Part shown: positions 16,075-25,229 of the stretch, one piece after another | Layout of the letters: each line of letters opens with the position of its first letter | Numbering within the stretch: position 1 is the stretch's first letter | NCBI RefSeq assembly: GCF_000334155.1 | Contig: NZ_ANNK01000072.1 | Coordinates: 1 to 64,000, forward strand | Reading direction: 5' to 3' | Origin: Halalkalibacterium ligniniphilum | Lineage (GTDB): Bacteria > Bacillota > Bacilli > Bacillales > Bacillaceae_D | Length of the DNA stretch: 64,000 bases | The notes under the pieces: model-generated | The model's input: only the letters and a program-made list of their open reading frames with translations | The model's database searches: none | What the model was told of the DNA's origin: nothing | Translations under genes and position numbers: made by a program

Positions 16075-18513
16075 ATGAAAAATACGTTTGTTAAAGTTGG
16101 ACAAATACTGTTTAATCGGTCTTCTTTAATCATTGCTATGATTCTTGTCTTGACTGTTGTAATGATGTTTGGAATTACTAAAATAGAAGTGAAAACCAGT
16201 ATGGATATGATGGTCTCACCTGATGATGACTTTTATAAAGACACGATTCGCTATCAAGATGAGTTTGGTGGGGAGATACTCCTGTTATTGCTTTCGGGAG
16301 ATAAGGAACAACTTTTTAACGATGAAAATTTACAGACAATGAAAGATATTCAAACTGAAATCGAAGGTATCGCAAACATTAAGACGGTCCTTAGTCCAGT
16401 TTCATTTGTTGACATTTTAGCCTCACAAATAAAAGAACAACAAGTAGAGATGGAAGCTCAAATAAAAAATTCGTTAGAGCAGGCAATGACAGAGGCTGCA
16501 AAGGCGGCAAGAGAAAATGGTGCTAAACCAGAACAACAACAACAAGCTGCTGATCAGGCAAGAGCGATTGTTGAGCAACAAATTAATGAGCAATATGGTC
16601 AAGAAATAAAGCAATTAGAGGAAATAAGAAAAACGGGTGAATTGTCATCAACTAATCCTGAATTTGTTAAATTCTCGTTATTTGATGAAAGCGGTAATCC
16701 ACATACCATGGCAGAGCAAGTGCTTCTTGAAAACGGAAATAGTGCATTATTTGCTATCACATTAACAGGTAATTTGACTGTTGCAGAATTAGGAGAGGTA
16801 ACCACCCAAGTAGAAGATGTTTTAGATAAGCATAAATTTGATGAGCTGGATATCACTTTTTCGGGAACTCCAGCTGTTACGAAGGAATTAGAGGATAGTG
16901 TTACTGAAGATATGGGAGTCATGTTGGCGCTATCTGTAGTTTTAATGGTTATGGTGTTAGCATTGGTTTTCCCAGTAAGATGGCGTTTATTATCGTTACC
17001 GGTTGTATTGCTTGGAATGGTTTGGACATTTGGAATAATGGGTTTTATAGGTATCCCTCTTAGTATTGTAACGATGGCAATCCTACCAATTTTAATAGGA
17101 CTTGGAGTAGATTTTGCTATTCAATTCCATAACCGCTATGAAGAGGAAATAACGAAAACGCAGAATCGAAAAGATGCCGTAATAACTACGGTGAAACAAA
17201 TGGGAACGGCTGTTGGTATTGCAGTTGTTATCATGTCTCTTGGGTTTATTTCAATAATCATTTCTGATGCGCCAATGATTAGAGATTTTGGGATCATGCT
17301 TACTATCGGTGTATTTGTTCTTTACACCCTATGTTTATTACTTTTACCAGTTATTTTGAATGTAAGAGACAAAAAGAAGATAAAGGTAGCGTCGTCCGAT
17401 AAAGATAGTTTAATTGATGGATCCTTACATAAACTTGCCAAGAGCATAGTAAAAAGACCAATTATCTTTATTATTGTACCGATTATTTTAGCTATCATAG
17501 GTTTTTCTGTCGAGGGCAACTTAGATGTAGAATCCGATATAGAAGCATTAATGCCACAAGATGCCCCTGCACTAGTTGAAATGAATAAGATTCGAAATGT
17601 TGTCGGAAGTACGATTAATCTCCAATTTCTAGTGGAGGCAGATGATGTAACTGCTCCTAAAGTAATTAACTATATGAATGATCTAGAGGGAGATTTATCG
17701 AGTTATGAACATGTATCTCAAGTAACAGGTATTTCAAGTGTACTAAAGACTTTAAACCAAAAAGAATTGCCGAACCCGGAAGATACTCAGGCTATTTTGG
17801 ACAACTTACCAAGTGAAATGCAGAGATTGTTTATTTCAGAAGATAAAAAAATGGCTGTAATTACGGTAACATTAGATAACGTTGATCCAGCAGAGCAAGA
17901 AGCAGTGTTAAATGAGATGGAAGGTAGTATTATTCCTCCTAACGGAATGGAAGTTAAAGCTGTTGGATCTCAAGTTCTTCAGATTAAGGCAATCAACAAT
18001 TTGACTGGTAGTCGCCATATTTCTCAATTAATTGGATTAGTAGGAATCCTTATCGGATTAGCAATAGCCTATCGGAGTATCCGACAATCATTACTACCTA
18101 TTGTTCCAATTGTATTAGTACTTGGATGGAGTGGCGGTATTTTATATGTGACAAATACACCGATTAATCCACTTACAGCTGTGTTAGGTGCCCTAATATT
18201 AGGAATCGGTGCCGAATTTACGATATTATTTATGGAAAGATATCATGAAGAAAGACATCGCGGTTTAGAAAAAAATGAAGCTATTATTATTGCTATGACA
18301 AAAGTAGGGCGGGCCATAACGGCGTCTGGATTAACCGTAGTAGCTGGATTCAGTACATTAATTTTCTCGAGTTTTTCGGGAATTTCCCAATTTGGAGTAG
18401 TCACAGTACTTGATGTTGCCCTATGTCTTTTAAGTACATTAATTATTTTACCAGCTATAATTGTTTTGCTTGATAAAGATAAAGTGAAAGATAAGCAAGT
18501 ACAGAAAAGTTAA
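16075..18513 (+). CDS. MMPL/HAE3-type RND exporter
   Basis: 812 residues. ATG 16075 is correctly spaced from GGAGGAAG; ATG 16069 would be too close. Two homologous halves, each with one TM helix, a large extracytoplasmic domain and five TM helices. The first extracellular domain carries a Gln/Ala-rich coiled stretch (KNSLEQAMTEAAKAARENGA). RND signatures appear twice at the fourth helix of each half: LGVDFAIQFHNRYEEE and IGAEFTILFMERYHEE. Members move lipids, hopanoids or hydrophobic compounds using the proton gradient. The upstream HTH gene and shared DNA repeats point to inducible expression. Confidence 0.9.
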   Translation: MKNTFVKVGQILFNRSSLIIAMILVLTVVMMFGITKIEVKTSMDMMVSPDDDFYKDTIRYQDEFGGEILLLLLSGDKEQLFNDENLQTMKDIQTEIEGIANIKTVLSPVSFVDILASQIKEQQVEMEAQIKNSLEQAMTEAAKAARENGAKPEQQQQAADQARAIVEQQINEQYGQEIKQLEEIRKTGELSSTNPEFVKFSLFDESGNPHTMAEQVLLENGNSALFAITLTGNLTVAELGEVTTQVEDVLDKHKFDELDITFSGTPAVTKELEDSVTEDMGVMLALSVVLMVMVLALVFPVRWRLLSLPVVLLGMVWTFGIMGFIGIPLSIVTMAILPILIGLGVDFAIQFHNRYEEEITKTQNRKDAVITTVKQMGTAVGIAVVIMSLGFISIIISDAPMIRDFGIMLTIGVFVLYTLCLLLLPVILNVRDKKKIKVASSDKDSLIDGSLHKLAKSIVKRPIIFIIVPIILAIIGFSVEGNLDVESDIEALMPQDAPALVEMNKIRNVVGSTINLQFLVEADDVTAPKVINYMNDLEGDLSSYEHVSQVTGISSVLKTLNQKELPNPEDTQAILDNLPSEMQRLFISEDKKMAVITVTLDNVDPAEQEAVLNEMEGSIIPPNGMEVKAVGSQVLQIKAINNLTGSRHISQLIGLVGILIGLAIAYRSIRQSLLPIVPIVLVLGWSGGILYVTNTPINPLTAVLGALILGIGAEFTILFMERYHEERHRGLEKNEAIIIAMTKVGRAITASGLTVVAGFSTLIFSSFSGISQFGVVTVLDVALCLLSTLIILPAIIVLLDKDKVKDKQVQKS

Positions 18514-18567
18514 ATGGTTTAACGGAACCGCTAAAGCTTTTAATGAAATCGCCTTTATCGTTAATAA

Positions 18568-19108
18568 TTGAAGGGGGTTGACCGGAAGGAGATAAGGGGA
18601 AAATATCAACCAACAAAGCAACAATTATTTCAGCTTAAGAGTTTAAAAAAAGAATTAATCAGATTTACAATGGTTTATAAATTTGCACTAGACGAGATGA
18701 ATACAAAAATAAACATATTAAAAGAAGAATTCCAATATATCCACGATTATAATCCGATTGAACATTCGAGCTCACGTTTAAAATCACCAGAGAGTATCCT
18801 AAAAAAGGTGTATAGGAAGGATGTGAATTTCTCATTAATATCCATAAAAGAAAATATTAAAGACATTGCAGGTATTCGGATTACCTGCCCCTTTATATGA
18901 CATCTATAAATTGAGTGAGATGATTGAAAATCAAAAAATGGAGAGTATTCATAAGGAAATAGATGGTTTAAAAAATGCGGAAAAGGCTAATGAGCAAATA
19001 AAGGATTTTATAATTTATGATGAGACGCTTACGGTTCCAAAAAATTTGTTAAATTCATTAATAAAAAATTATGATGAGAACAATTTTAAAGGGTTGCCTG
19101 AGTTGTGA
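18568..19108 (+). pseudogene. Small alarmone synthetase (RelA/SpoT-like) relic
   Basis: The first part (to 18898) matches the N-terminal region of YjbM/YwaC-type (p)ppGpp synthetases: VYKFALDEMNTKINILKEEF, YNPIEHSSSRLKSPESILKK, and NIKDIAGIRITCPF. A single-base shift at about 18890 ends the frame; the other frame continues DIYKLSEMIENQ as expected for this family. After that the sequence (ESIHKEIDGLKNAEKANEQI...) no longer matches, and the catalytic RxxH...ExQIRT half is absent. It cannot make (p)ppGpp. Confidence 0.8.
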
Positions 19109-19198
19109 ACGGTAGAAGAAAGTATGAGTAGGGAAGCTGAACAAAAAGTGGAAGTGCTTTTTCATTACTCATTAAATGAGAAAATTGGAGGTAAGAGC

Positions 19199-19501
19199 GT
19201 GAAGGATACAGTAAAAAAAGGGTTGGCGTTAGGATTAGGACTGGCAGTAACAAGTAAGGAACAGGCTGAAAAGATAGTGGATGAGTTAGTAAAAAAAGGT
19301 GAGTTAAGCAAACATGAGTCAAAAGACTTCATGAGAGAATTAATGAATAAAGGCGAAGAAACCCAAAATAAAATCGATGAGTCGATACAAATTAAACTGA
19401 AACAGTTGTTAGGTGAATTAAATTTAGCAACTAAAGACGATATTCAAGCCCTGGAACAACGCCTTAATCAATTGGAGAAGCAATTAAAGAAGCCTGAGTA
19501 A
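19199..19501 (+). CDS. Phasin-like/PHA-regulator-type small protein
   Basis: 100 residues from GTG 19199, placed by GGAGGT; the open frame upstream to 19124 lacks a ribosome site. Sequence: KDTVKKGLALGLGLAVTSKE, QAEKIVDELVKKGELSKHES, then a coiled region ending ATKDDIQALEQRLNQLEKQL. This is the pattern of phasin-family/poly(hydroxyalkanoate) granule-associated regulators, also annotated as ubiquinone-biosynthesis accessory-like proteins, in which a short amphipathic segment is followed by a coiled coil. It stands 44 bases before an AarF/UbiB kinase gene, so joint work on membrane lipid or isoprenoid handling is plausible. Confidence 0.75.
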   Translation: MKDTVKKGLALGLGLAVTSKEQAEKIVDELVKKGELSKHESKDFMRELMNKGEETQNKIDESIQIKLKQLLGELNLATKDDIQALEQRLNQLEKQLKKPE

Positions 19502-19545
19502 TTGAAATCCGCTAGAATGGTTATTGTTGTTAAGGAGGGGTTCCT

Positions 19546-21219
19546 ATTAGAAGGATTCGTCATATTCAACGCTATCGGGAAATCGCAGTTGCTTTTTCCC
19601 GTAATGGTTTTGGCTACATTGTTAAAGAGTTAGGTCTACATGATGTCCTTTCTTTACCGAAGCGATTATTTGTTAAAGGTCAACAGGAGATGCATACCAA
19701 AACGACTGGTGAACGGGTCAGATTATTTTTGGAGGAATTAGGGCCGACTTTTGTTAAAGTGGGGCAAATTGCAAGTACACGACCTGATTTAATTCCTGCA
19801 GACATTATTGAGGAGCTAGTGAAACTTCAGGATCGAGTGCCACCGTTTTCATTTCAAGAAGTGAAGACAATTATTGAACAAGAGCTTGGATTGAAATTAG
19901 ATCTTGTCTTTAGTGAGTTTCATGAAACTCCCCTCGGAGCAGCATCCATAGGGCAAGTCCATTACGCAGTTTTAAAATCTGGTGAGCAGGTAGCAGTCAA
20001 AATTCAACGTCCAAATGTCGAAAAGGTGATTAAAACAGATCTAGAAATTCTTCAAGAGTTAGCGAAATTAGCAGAATTTCGTTTGGAATGGGCAGCTAAA
20101 TATCGAGTCAAGGATATTGTCGAAGAATTTTCTAAAGCTCTGCTAGCTGAATTGGATTATACTGTGGAAGGACGAAATGCAGATAAGGTGGCTAAACAGT
20201 TTAAAGATGATCCGAATATTCGCATCCCTCACGTTTATTGGGACTATTCAACGAAAAAAATTTTAACAATGGAGTATATTGAAGGGGTAAAATTGAATGA
20301 TCTAGAGAAGCTACATCAAAAAAGCTATAATACTAAAGTCTTGGCCGAACGAGTTGCTCATGCAATATTTCATCAGATTTTAATTGAAGGATTTTTTCAT
20401 GGAGACCCCCACCCAGGGAATGTCTCTGCATTGCCAGAAGATGTGATTGTGTTCATGGATTTTGGTATGGTCGGCCGCCTTACTCCGGAAATGAAAACTC
20501 ACTTTGCCTCTTTAGTCATTGCCATAATGCGTCAAAGTACTGACGGTGTGATTAAAGCGATTACCCAAATGGGCTTAGTGCCTGACGATGTCAATATGCA
20601 GCTGTTAAGGCTAGATGTAGACCAGCTAAGGGATAAGTATTATGATGTTCCTTTAAGTAAAGTTAGTCTTGGTGAAGCAATCAATGAATTGTTTTCCATA
20701 GCTCATCAACACCACATTCAGATTCCAGCCGACCTATCATTATTGGGGAAAACACTTCTAACTGTGGAAGGAATGGTAGAAAATTTAGATCCAGATCTCA
20801 GTATTATCAAAGTAGCTGAGCCATTTGGTCGCCAGTTGCTCAAGGATCGTTATAATCCTAAAAAAGTGGCAGAAAATATTTTTGAGCAATGGAAAGAATT
20901 TGGAGAAGTCTTGACAGACGTACCAAAAAATATTCAAGAATTAACATCCATCCTGAAAGAAGGAAAGTTTCATTTGGAAATAACTATTCCCAAAGTTGAA
21001 TTGTTTTTAACCAAATTAGATCGAATTAGTAACCGGTTGTCTTTTAGTATTGTCTTACTTTCGTTTAGCATTATCATGGTCGGGCTGATTATCGGTTCTG
21101 CCTTAGGCGGTCAATCTTCTCTCCTTTGGAATTTACCTGCCATCGAAATCGGCTTTGGAGTAGCCATATTGATGTTTCTTTGGCTATTATATTCAATATT
21201 CAAATCAGGGAGATTTTGA
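19546..21219 (+). CDS. AarF/UbiB (ABC1) family atypical kinase, apparent ATT start
   Basis: 557 residues if begun at ATT 19546, six bases after AAGGAGGGG. No ATG, GTG or TTG occurs in this frame between the stop at 19531 and ATG 19690, yet the 48 codons in between encode conserved family sequence (RIRHIQRYREIAVAFSRNGF). Motifs: GPTFVKVGQIASTRPDLIP (KxGQ), GAASIGQVH (Ala-rich loop replacing the P-loop), VAVKIQRP (Lys), HGDPHPGN (catalytic) and MDFGMVG (metal-binding). Two TM helices close the protein. UbiB-like proteins are ATPases tied to quinone and lipid transport in membranes. Upstream, a phasin-like gene probably shares its transcript. Confidence 0.9.
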   Translation: MRRIRHIQRYREIAVAFSRNGFGYIVKELGLHDVLSLPKRLFVKGQQEMHTKTTGERVRLFLEELGPTFVKVGQIASTRPDLIPADIIEELVKLQDRVPPFSFQEVKTIIEQELGLKLDLVFSEFHETPLGAASIGQVHYAVLKSGEQVAVKIQRPNVEKVIKTDLEILQELAKLAEFRLEWAAKYRVKDIVEEFSKALLAELDYTVEGRNADKVAKQFKDDPNIRIPHVYWDYSTKKILTMEYIEGVKLNDLEKLHQKSYNTKVLAERVAHAIFHQILIEGFFHGDPHPGNVSALPEDVIVFMDFGMVGRLTPEMKTHFASLVIAIMRQSTDGVIKAITQMGLVPDDVNMQLLRLDVDQLRDKYYDVPLSKVSLGEAINELFSIAHQHHIQIPADLSLLGKTLLTVEGMVENLDPDLSIIKVAEPFGRQLLKDRYNPKKVAENIFEQWKEFGEVLTDVPKNIQELTSILKEGKFHLEITIPKVELFLTKLDRISNRLSFSIVLLSFSIIMVGLIIGSALGGQSSLLWNLPAIEIGFGVAILMFLWLLYSIFKSGRF

Positions 21220-21564
21220 TTTCTTCTTACTATTGAAGTAAATCTAAGCAATAAATAACCTATTAGCATATATGGTTAGTTTTCGTAATATTGCAGTGAA
21301 ACCATCATTCTTAACATTTTAAAGCAAATTATCAAAAGTATCTAACTGATTTTACAGAGTTTACGAAACAAATTTTAAAATATTGAACCTGAGCCACGCA
21401 TTATTCTTCCAAATTTATCGATTTGGTCGAGGAGTGGCTCTTTTTATTTTTCCTTTTTCTGATCTTCAATAGCACAAATGTGAGTAACCACCTGGTACAA
21501 GTTCCTAATTTATTCTTCATTAAATAGTTTATAGAGTAAGATAAATGAGTAGGAGGTTACCAAA
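21220..21564. other. Intergenic, terminator plus unexplained AT-rich DNA
   Basis: Apart from the terminator at 21391-21450 I see no coding or RNA signal. The last 100 bases must carry the promoter of the small gene at 21565. Confidence 0.45.
21391..21450 (+). terminator. Two-tier hairpin terminator after the kinase
   Basis: Outer stem GAGCCAC / GTGGCTC encloses an inner stem CCAAAT-TTATCG-ATTTGG, followed by TTTTTATTTTT. Confidence 0.75.
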
Positions 21565-21711
21565 ATGAGTATGCAACGAATTCCAAAAGAACCACATGGA
21601 CCGGATAAGAAAAAAGTTATCATCGATTTGTTTGAATCCATTGCCCTTGAGGAAATCGTTTTATCACATGGCATGAATGTGGAAGCGGAGAAAATTCAAG
21701 CTTTTGTGTGA
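21565..21711 (+). CDS. Small spore-surface-type hypothetical protein
   Basis: 48 residues, MSMQRIPKEPHGPDKKKVII then DLFESIALEEIVLSHGMNVE and AEKIQAFV. An AGGAGGTT is placed ideally before the ATG. The core (ESIALEE..LSH..N.EAEKIQ) recalls a short motif frequent at the start of Bacillaceae spore-surface and collagen-like proteins, which usually continue further. Here the frame stops early, so it may be a truncated member. The next gene, on the other strand, is a YheD-like protein that is also linked to spores. Confidence 0.6.
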   Translation: MSMQRIPKEPHGPDKKKVIIDLFESIALEEIVLSHGMNVEAEKIQAFV

Positions 21712-21760
21712 GAAGATAAAGATTTTCATACATGTCCAACAAATCATGACATTACAAAAT

Positions 21761-23140
21761 TTAACAATGGTGTTGTTCAATTATAAGCAATGCTTGTTTT
21801 ATCGATGGGGAATTTGTTTGATGGTCAAGATGCAAGCTTCTTGCAAAGGCTGCGATTTTAGCAAGGTAAACCGCATATTCAAAAACGGATGCAACTCGAA
21901 CTGGCTTTGTATCTACATTAATAAACCAAATTTTACCCTGCTTATCAATGGCGAGTGTCAGTTCTAATTCACCAAAATAGCCAAATTCATTTTCAAACGA
22001 TTGAGCAAACATGAGTGCTTTTTCCTTTATTTCCTCTTCTGTTGGGAGCGAAATAATTTTATTTAATTCTTGATAAATGTCTTGATAATTTCTTATTGAT
22101 CCACCAACCGTTGTAAAGGTGGTTAGCTCTTCTGCAAGATTTGCCAAAGTATAAATGACCTTCCATGAACCTATCTGGTCTTTAATCATAAGAATACGAA
22201 GGTCTAGGCTACTACCTTTATAAGTTAATAAATCAACGCCTTCTTGAATAATAAAATCCTCTTCGCCAATTAAACGATTGATTTGCTCAATGAGCTTGTC
22301 GAAGGTTCTTATGGGGAAATGTGTTATTTTATGATCATGGTATCGATCAAGGATAAAGCTATTTTCTCCTCTTTCTATCGACAGCAATCCTTGTTCATCG
22401 GATCCATCAAAGGATTTAAGATACACAATTCGGTATTGTGCCAGCATTTCCCATAATTGATCGGCACATACGAATGGAACCATTTCTGGAAGTGCCTCCG
22501 CTATTCCTTCATATTTATTTAAATGTTCATAGAGCTTCCAGTTTCCTATAGAATCTTTTTCATTAATAAATGAAGTATTTGGATTGTTGGCGAATTGTTG
22601 ACGAATAAAAGAAACCGTGGGCATTTGTTCGAGCGTAAAATTTTTTCCGCAATCATATATGACATTCGGAAATGGGAACAATCGACATATCCACCTCTTT
22701 TGTTTCTCAACAAATGTATAGCCTTGAATCGTTTTAGTTGGCCAATGAATACCATCGATAGAGAAATAATAATTAAGACAATCAGTAAATGCATTCGCTT
22801 CAATCTCATTTTCAATTTGTCGAGGTGGCACCTGGTTGGCTATCTCTGAAAGGCACTTTTTGTTTACGAAAATCCCCACAACGGGTCCTAAATAAATAGT
22901 CTCATTGATTAACCACATGTTCACGTTGATTTTACTTGGAATCATAAGGCTTTTAAATAATGACGGCTTTAAAAATAAGCTATCACAAGTATGGTCTATT
23001 TTTCTTAATGTCATTTCATCTTGAAGATGTCCGGCTATGACAGTATATGTTCTCCCCTCCATAAGATCAAATTCATGGAAAAGGTTTGAGGAGATGCTGG
23101 ATATATGTTTGTTTCTTGACTTCATAAGATGTATCTTCAT
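21761..23140 (-). CDS. YheC/YheD-family ATP-grasp protein
   Basis: 459 residues from ATG 23140 with AAAAGGGG upstream; the longer frame to 23227 lacks a site. The N-terminal half (LMEGRTYTVIAGHLQDEMTL, NETIYLGPVVGIFVNKKC) is the YheC/YheD start. The C-terminal half is an ATP-grasp domain: IVYLKSFDGSDEQGLLSIER, FIIQEGVDLLTYKGSSLDLR with the D-x-R motif, and ELTLAIDKQGKIWFINVDTKP, the metal-binding Glu/Asn end. Length matches B. subtilis YheD, a coat-associated protein of the forespore. A ligase role in spore surface modification is inferred only. Confidence 0.85.
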   Translation of the reverse strand: MKIHLMKSRNKHISSISSNLFHEFDLMEGRTYTVIAGHLQDEMTLRKIDHTCDSLFLKPSLFKSLMIPSKINVNMWLINETIYLGPVVGIFVNKKCLSEIANQVPPRQIENEIEANAFTDCLNYYFSIDGIHWPTKTIQGYTFVEKQKRWICRLFPFPNVIYDCGKNFTLEQMPTVSFIRQQFANNPNTSFINEKDSIGNWKLYEHLNKYEGIAEALPEMVPFVCADQLWEMLAQYRIVYLKSFDGSDEQGLLSIERGENSFILDRYHDHKITHFPIRTFDKLIEQINRLIGEEDFIIQEGVDLLTYKGSSLDLRILMIKDQIGSWKVIYTLANLAEELTTFTTVGGSIRNYQDIYQELNKIISLPTEEEIKEKALMFAQSFENEFGYFGELELTLAIDKQGKIWFINVDTKPVRVASVFEYAVYLAKIAAFARSLHLDHQTNSPSIKQALLIIEQHHC

Positions 23141-23376
23141 ATGATGACCCCTTTTACTACACTTTTCTCCTCTATAGTAATATGAAAAAAATGTAAAAAC
23201 GGATATAAATTTTGAAAAAACAAGCAAGTATCTATAAGCAAGGGCTCAAGAGACGCAATCATTGTAAGTTTCATATTAAACGAGGGCGCTCAGTTCTTAC
23301 TGTGCTTTTTACCATCCTCTTTTATAAATGGACATGATAAAATAGAAAAGTATATACATAAAGGTTGTGAAGAAAA

Positions 23377-24339
23377 GTGAATGTACTCGAGAAGTGGTAT
23401 TCGTTGCTTATATTTGTATCCGTAGTGATTGGCATTGGATTAGGGAGATATGAAGTAGTTAAAATCAATGCAGAATTTTTCATTGTTCCATTTTTAGTCA
23501 TCATGCTCTATCTAACATTTCTGCAAATTCCTTTGGGAAAGATCAAGCAAGCTTTTAAAAACGTTACCTTTACCTTAACGACCATCATGATGAATTTTGT
23601 TTGGACGCCGATCTTAGCATGGCTATTAGCCAGTGTTTTTTTGTCTGAGCATCCTGCACTTTGGATAGGGTTTATAATGTTGATGGTCACTCCTTGCACT
23701 GATTGGTATTTAGTTTTTACTGGAATTGCAAAAGGGAATACCGCATTATCAGCTTCCATCTTACCTGTCAATTTACTATTGCAAATTCTCTTATTACCTG
23801 TGTATCTACTACTATTTACTGGTACAACAGGTATCGTTGAAATGACGGTTCTAGTTGAAAGTGTCTTCATCGTTTTATTCATTCCACTAGTATTGTCAAT
23901 TCTAACGAAAACCTTGTTTAAAAATAAAGAGCGAATCAAAGAAAAGGTTGCAGCAATCATGAGTGGTTTACCAATTGTTTTCTTGAACCTTGCGATTGTT
24001 GCGATGTTTGCAATGCATGGTCAGTTGCTGCTAGATAACATCGATTTAGTCTGGATAATTACCGTTCCGATTGCCTTGTTTTTTATCACAAACTTTATCA
24101 TTGCTCAAAGGATAGGGAGCTTTTTGCGGTTTTCTTATGAAGATAGGGCAAGTTTTAGTTTGACAACGCTTGCGAGAAATTCACCCATTGCGTTAGCAAT
24201 TGCCATGACAGCTTTTCCTGATGAGCCTCTTGTCGCCTTGACTTTAGTTGTTGGTCCATTACTAGAATTACCTATTTTAGTAGGAATCACACAACTCTTG
24301 TTATTTTTTCGAGGTAGAGAGGCGGCGTTTAGAGATTAA
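23377..24339 (+). CDS. Bile acid:sodium symporter/Acr3-like membrane transporter
   Basis: 320 residues with about ten TM helices, GTG start after GAAGAAAAG. The motif MVTPCTDWYLVFTGIAKGNT at residues 105-125 aligns with the conserved ATPCT segment of Acr3-type arsenite carriers, and ARNSPIALAIAMTAFPDEPL with their second crossover region containing the ARNS motif. The branch with TDWYLVFT is usually annotated as arsenic resistance or bile acid:sodium symporter protein. No arsenate reductase or ArsR lies nearby, so arsenic export is unproven. Confidence 0.82.
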   Translation: MNVLEKWYSLLIFVSVVIGIGLGRYEVVKINAEFFIVPFLVIMLYLTFLQIPLGKIKQAFKNVTFTLTTIMMNFVWTPILAWLLASVFLSEHPALWIGFIMLMVTPCTDWYLVFTGIAKGNTALSASILPVNLLLQILLLPVYLLLFTGTTGIVEMTVLVESVFIVLFIPLVLSILTKTLFKNKERIKEKVAAIMSGLPIVFLNLAIVAMFAMHGQLLLDNIDLVWIITVPIALFFITNFIIAQRIGSFLRFSYEDRASFSLTTLARNSPIALAIAMTAFPDEPLVALTLVVGPLLELPILVGITQLLLFFRGREAAFRD

Positions 24340-24444
24340 ATCAGCAGTTGATTCAAGTGGTATATCCATACAATCCAAGCTTCTTTGCATATTTTAATGA
24401 AGTGGGGGTAGTCCCTACAAATTAAAAGGAAGGGAGTGAGATTC

Positions 24445-24555
24445 ATGGATTTTGGACATGGGTTTGCATTGGTTGTTGTCCTGTTTATCTTGCTCATTAT
24501 CGTTGGTACTAATTTTACAAACGGTGGAATTGGTGCAGGATACGGCGGATACTAG
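24445..24555 (+). CDS. YjcZ-family sporulation peptide
   Basis: 36 residues. A hydrophobic helix ([19 protein letters not shown]) is followed by a Gly/Tyr tail (GAGYGGY). This is the YjcZ family of small spore proteins. GGGAGTGAG is properly spaced. A strong terminator follows at once, so it is monocistronic. A second family member lies at 57183-57359. Confidence 0.88.
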   Translation: MDFGHGFALVVVLFILLIIVGTNFTNGGIGAGYGGY

Positions 24556-24567
24556 GTAGAAGGTAAG

Positions 24568-24597
24568 CCCACTCTTTGTCTAGAGTGGGTTTTTTTG
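24568..24597 (+). terminator. Terminator of the YjcZ-family gene
   Basis: Stem CCCACTCT / AGAGTGGG with a six-base loop and a run of seven T. Confidence 0.9.
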
Positions 24598-24599
24598 CG

Positions 24600-24860
24600 G
24601 GACTTGGACATAACGAACGTGTATGATTGAAAATGCGAACAATGCACAACCTTAGCGAAGTAACTATTTCTCAGACGAACAGACGGCGGCTCACAGGAGC
24701 ATGCTGCTGCATCGCTCGCTTCGCACAATTATACAGCATTCGCTCTCACTTACTTTGGCTTGGAGAATTTGCCAAAAGACCTTATCAGTATACCTCTAAA
24801 ATAATTGAAAAGGCAATCCGCTGGCTGCAACAGCAACCTGGGGTCTGTGCAAGGGATGAC
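24600..24860. other. GC-richer stretch without a recognisable gene
   Basis: This block appears richer in G+C than its neighbours and contains a Cys/Arg-rich open frame (24627-24884) without a ribosome site. The frame runs into the next gene, so I do not call it. Neither strand gives a recognisable protein. A small RNA or debris are both possible. Confidence 0.3.
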
Positions 24861-25229
24861 TTAGCTCTTAGCTTTGATCGTTAGATATTTACGAACATCA
24901 AAGGATAGCAGCTCTTGCAAATCATCGACGAGTAGAACAAAGGCAGCTGCTTCATAAATCGAATTAGGATTTAAGCCTTGCTTCAAAAGATCCATGTGCA
25001 ATTGCTGTATGTTAATCGAAACAACCTTAGGGGAGGTAACGGTCAGTGCTCCTTGTGAGACACTGACATAAGGTCGATCTAGCTCAAAATCTTCCTCAGA
25101 AAAACGTTCAAAGGGGCCTTCAATTTGGTAGTGAATAAGTGAGTCGCCACTTGCTAATCGGTTTTCTAGGATCACCCATTTAGGGTGCAGCACACCATTG
25201 AGCTCCTCATAAAAAACTTTAATCATCAT
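24861..25229 (-). CDS. Hypothetical protein, second gene of a two-gene operon
   Basis: 122 residues, mostly beta-like (VFYEELNGVLHPKWVILENR, HYQIEGPFERFSEEDFELD, GALTVTSPKVVSINIQQLHM) with a helical end. The start overlaps the stop of the preceding gene by 11 bases and AAAGGG stands before it, a sign of coupled translation. I do not recognise the family. Confidence 0.6.
   Translation of the reverse strand: MMIKVFYEELNGVLHPKWVILENRLASGDSLIHYQIEGPFERFSEEDFELDRPYVSVSQGALTVTSPKVVSINIQQLHMDLLKQGLNPNSIYEAAAFVLLVDDLQELLSFDVRKYLTIKAKS

Noticed and set aside
24627-24884. 85-residue Cys/Arg-rich open frame
   Set aside because: No ribosome site, unusual composition, and its end overlaps the end of a better-supported gene on the other strand.
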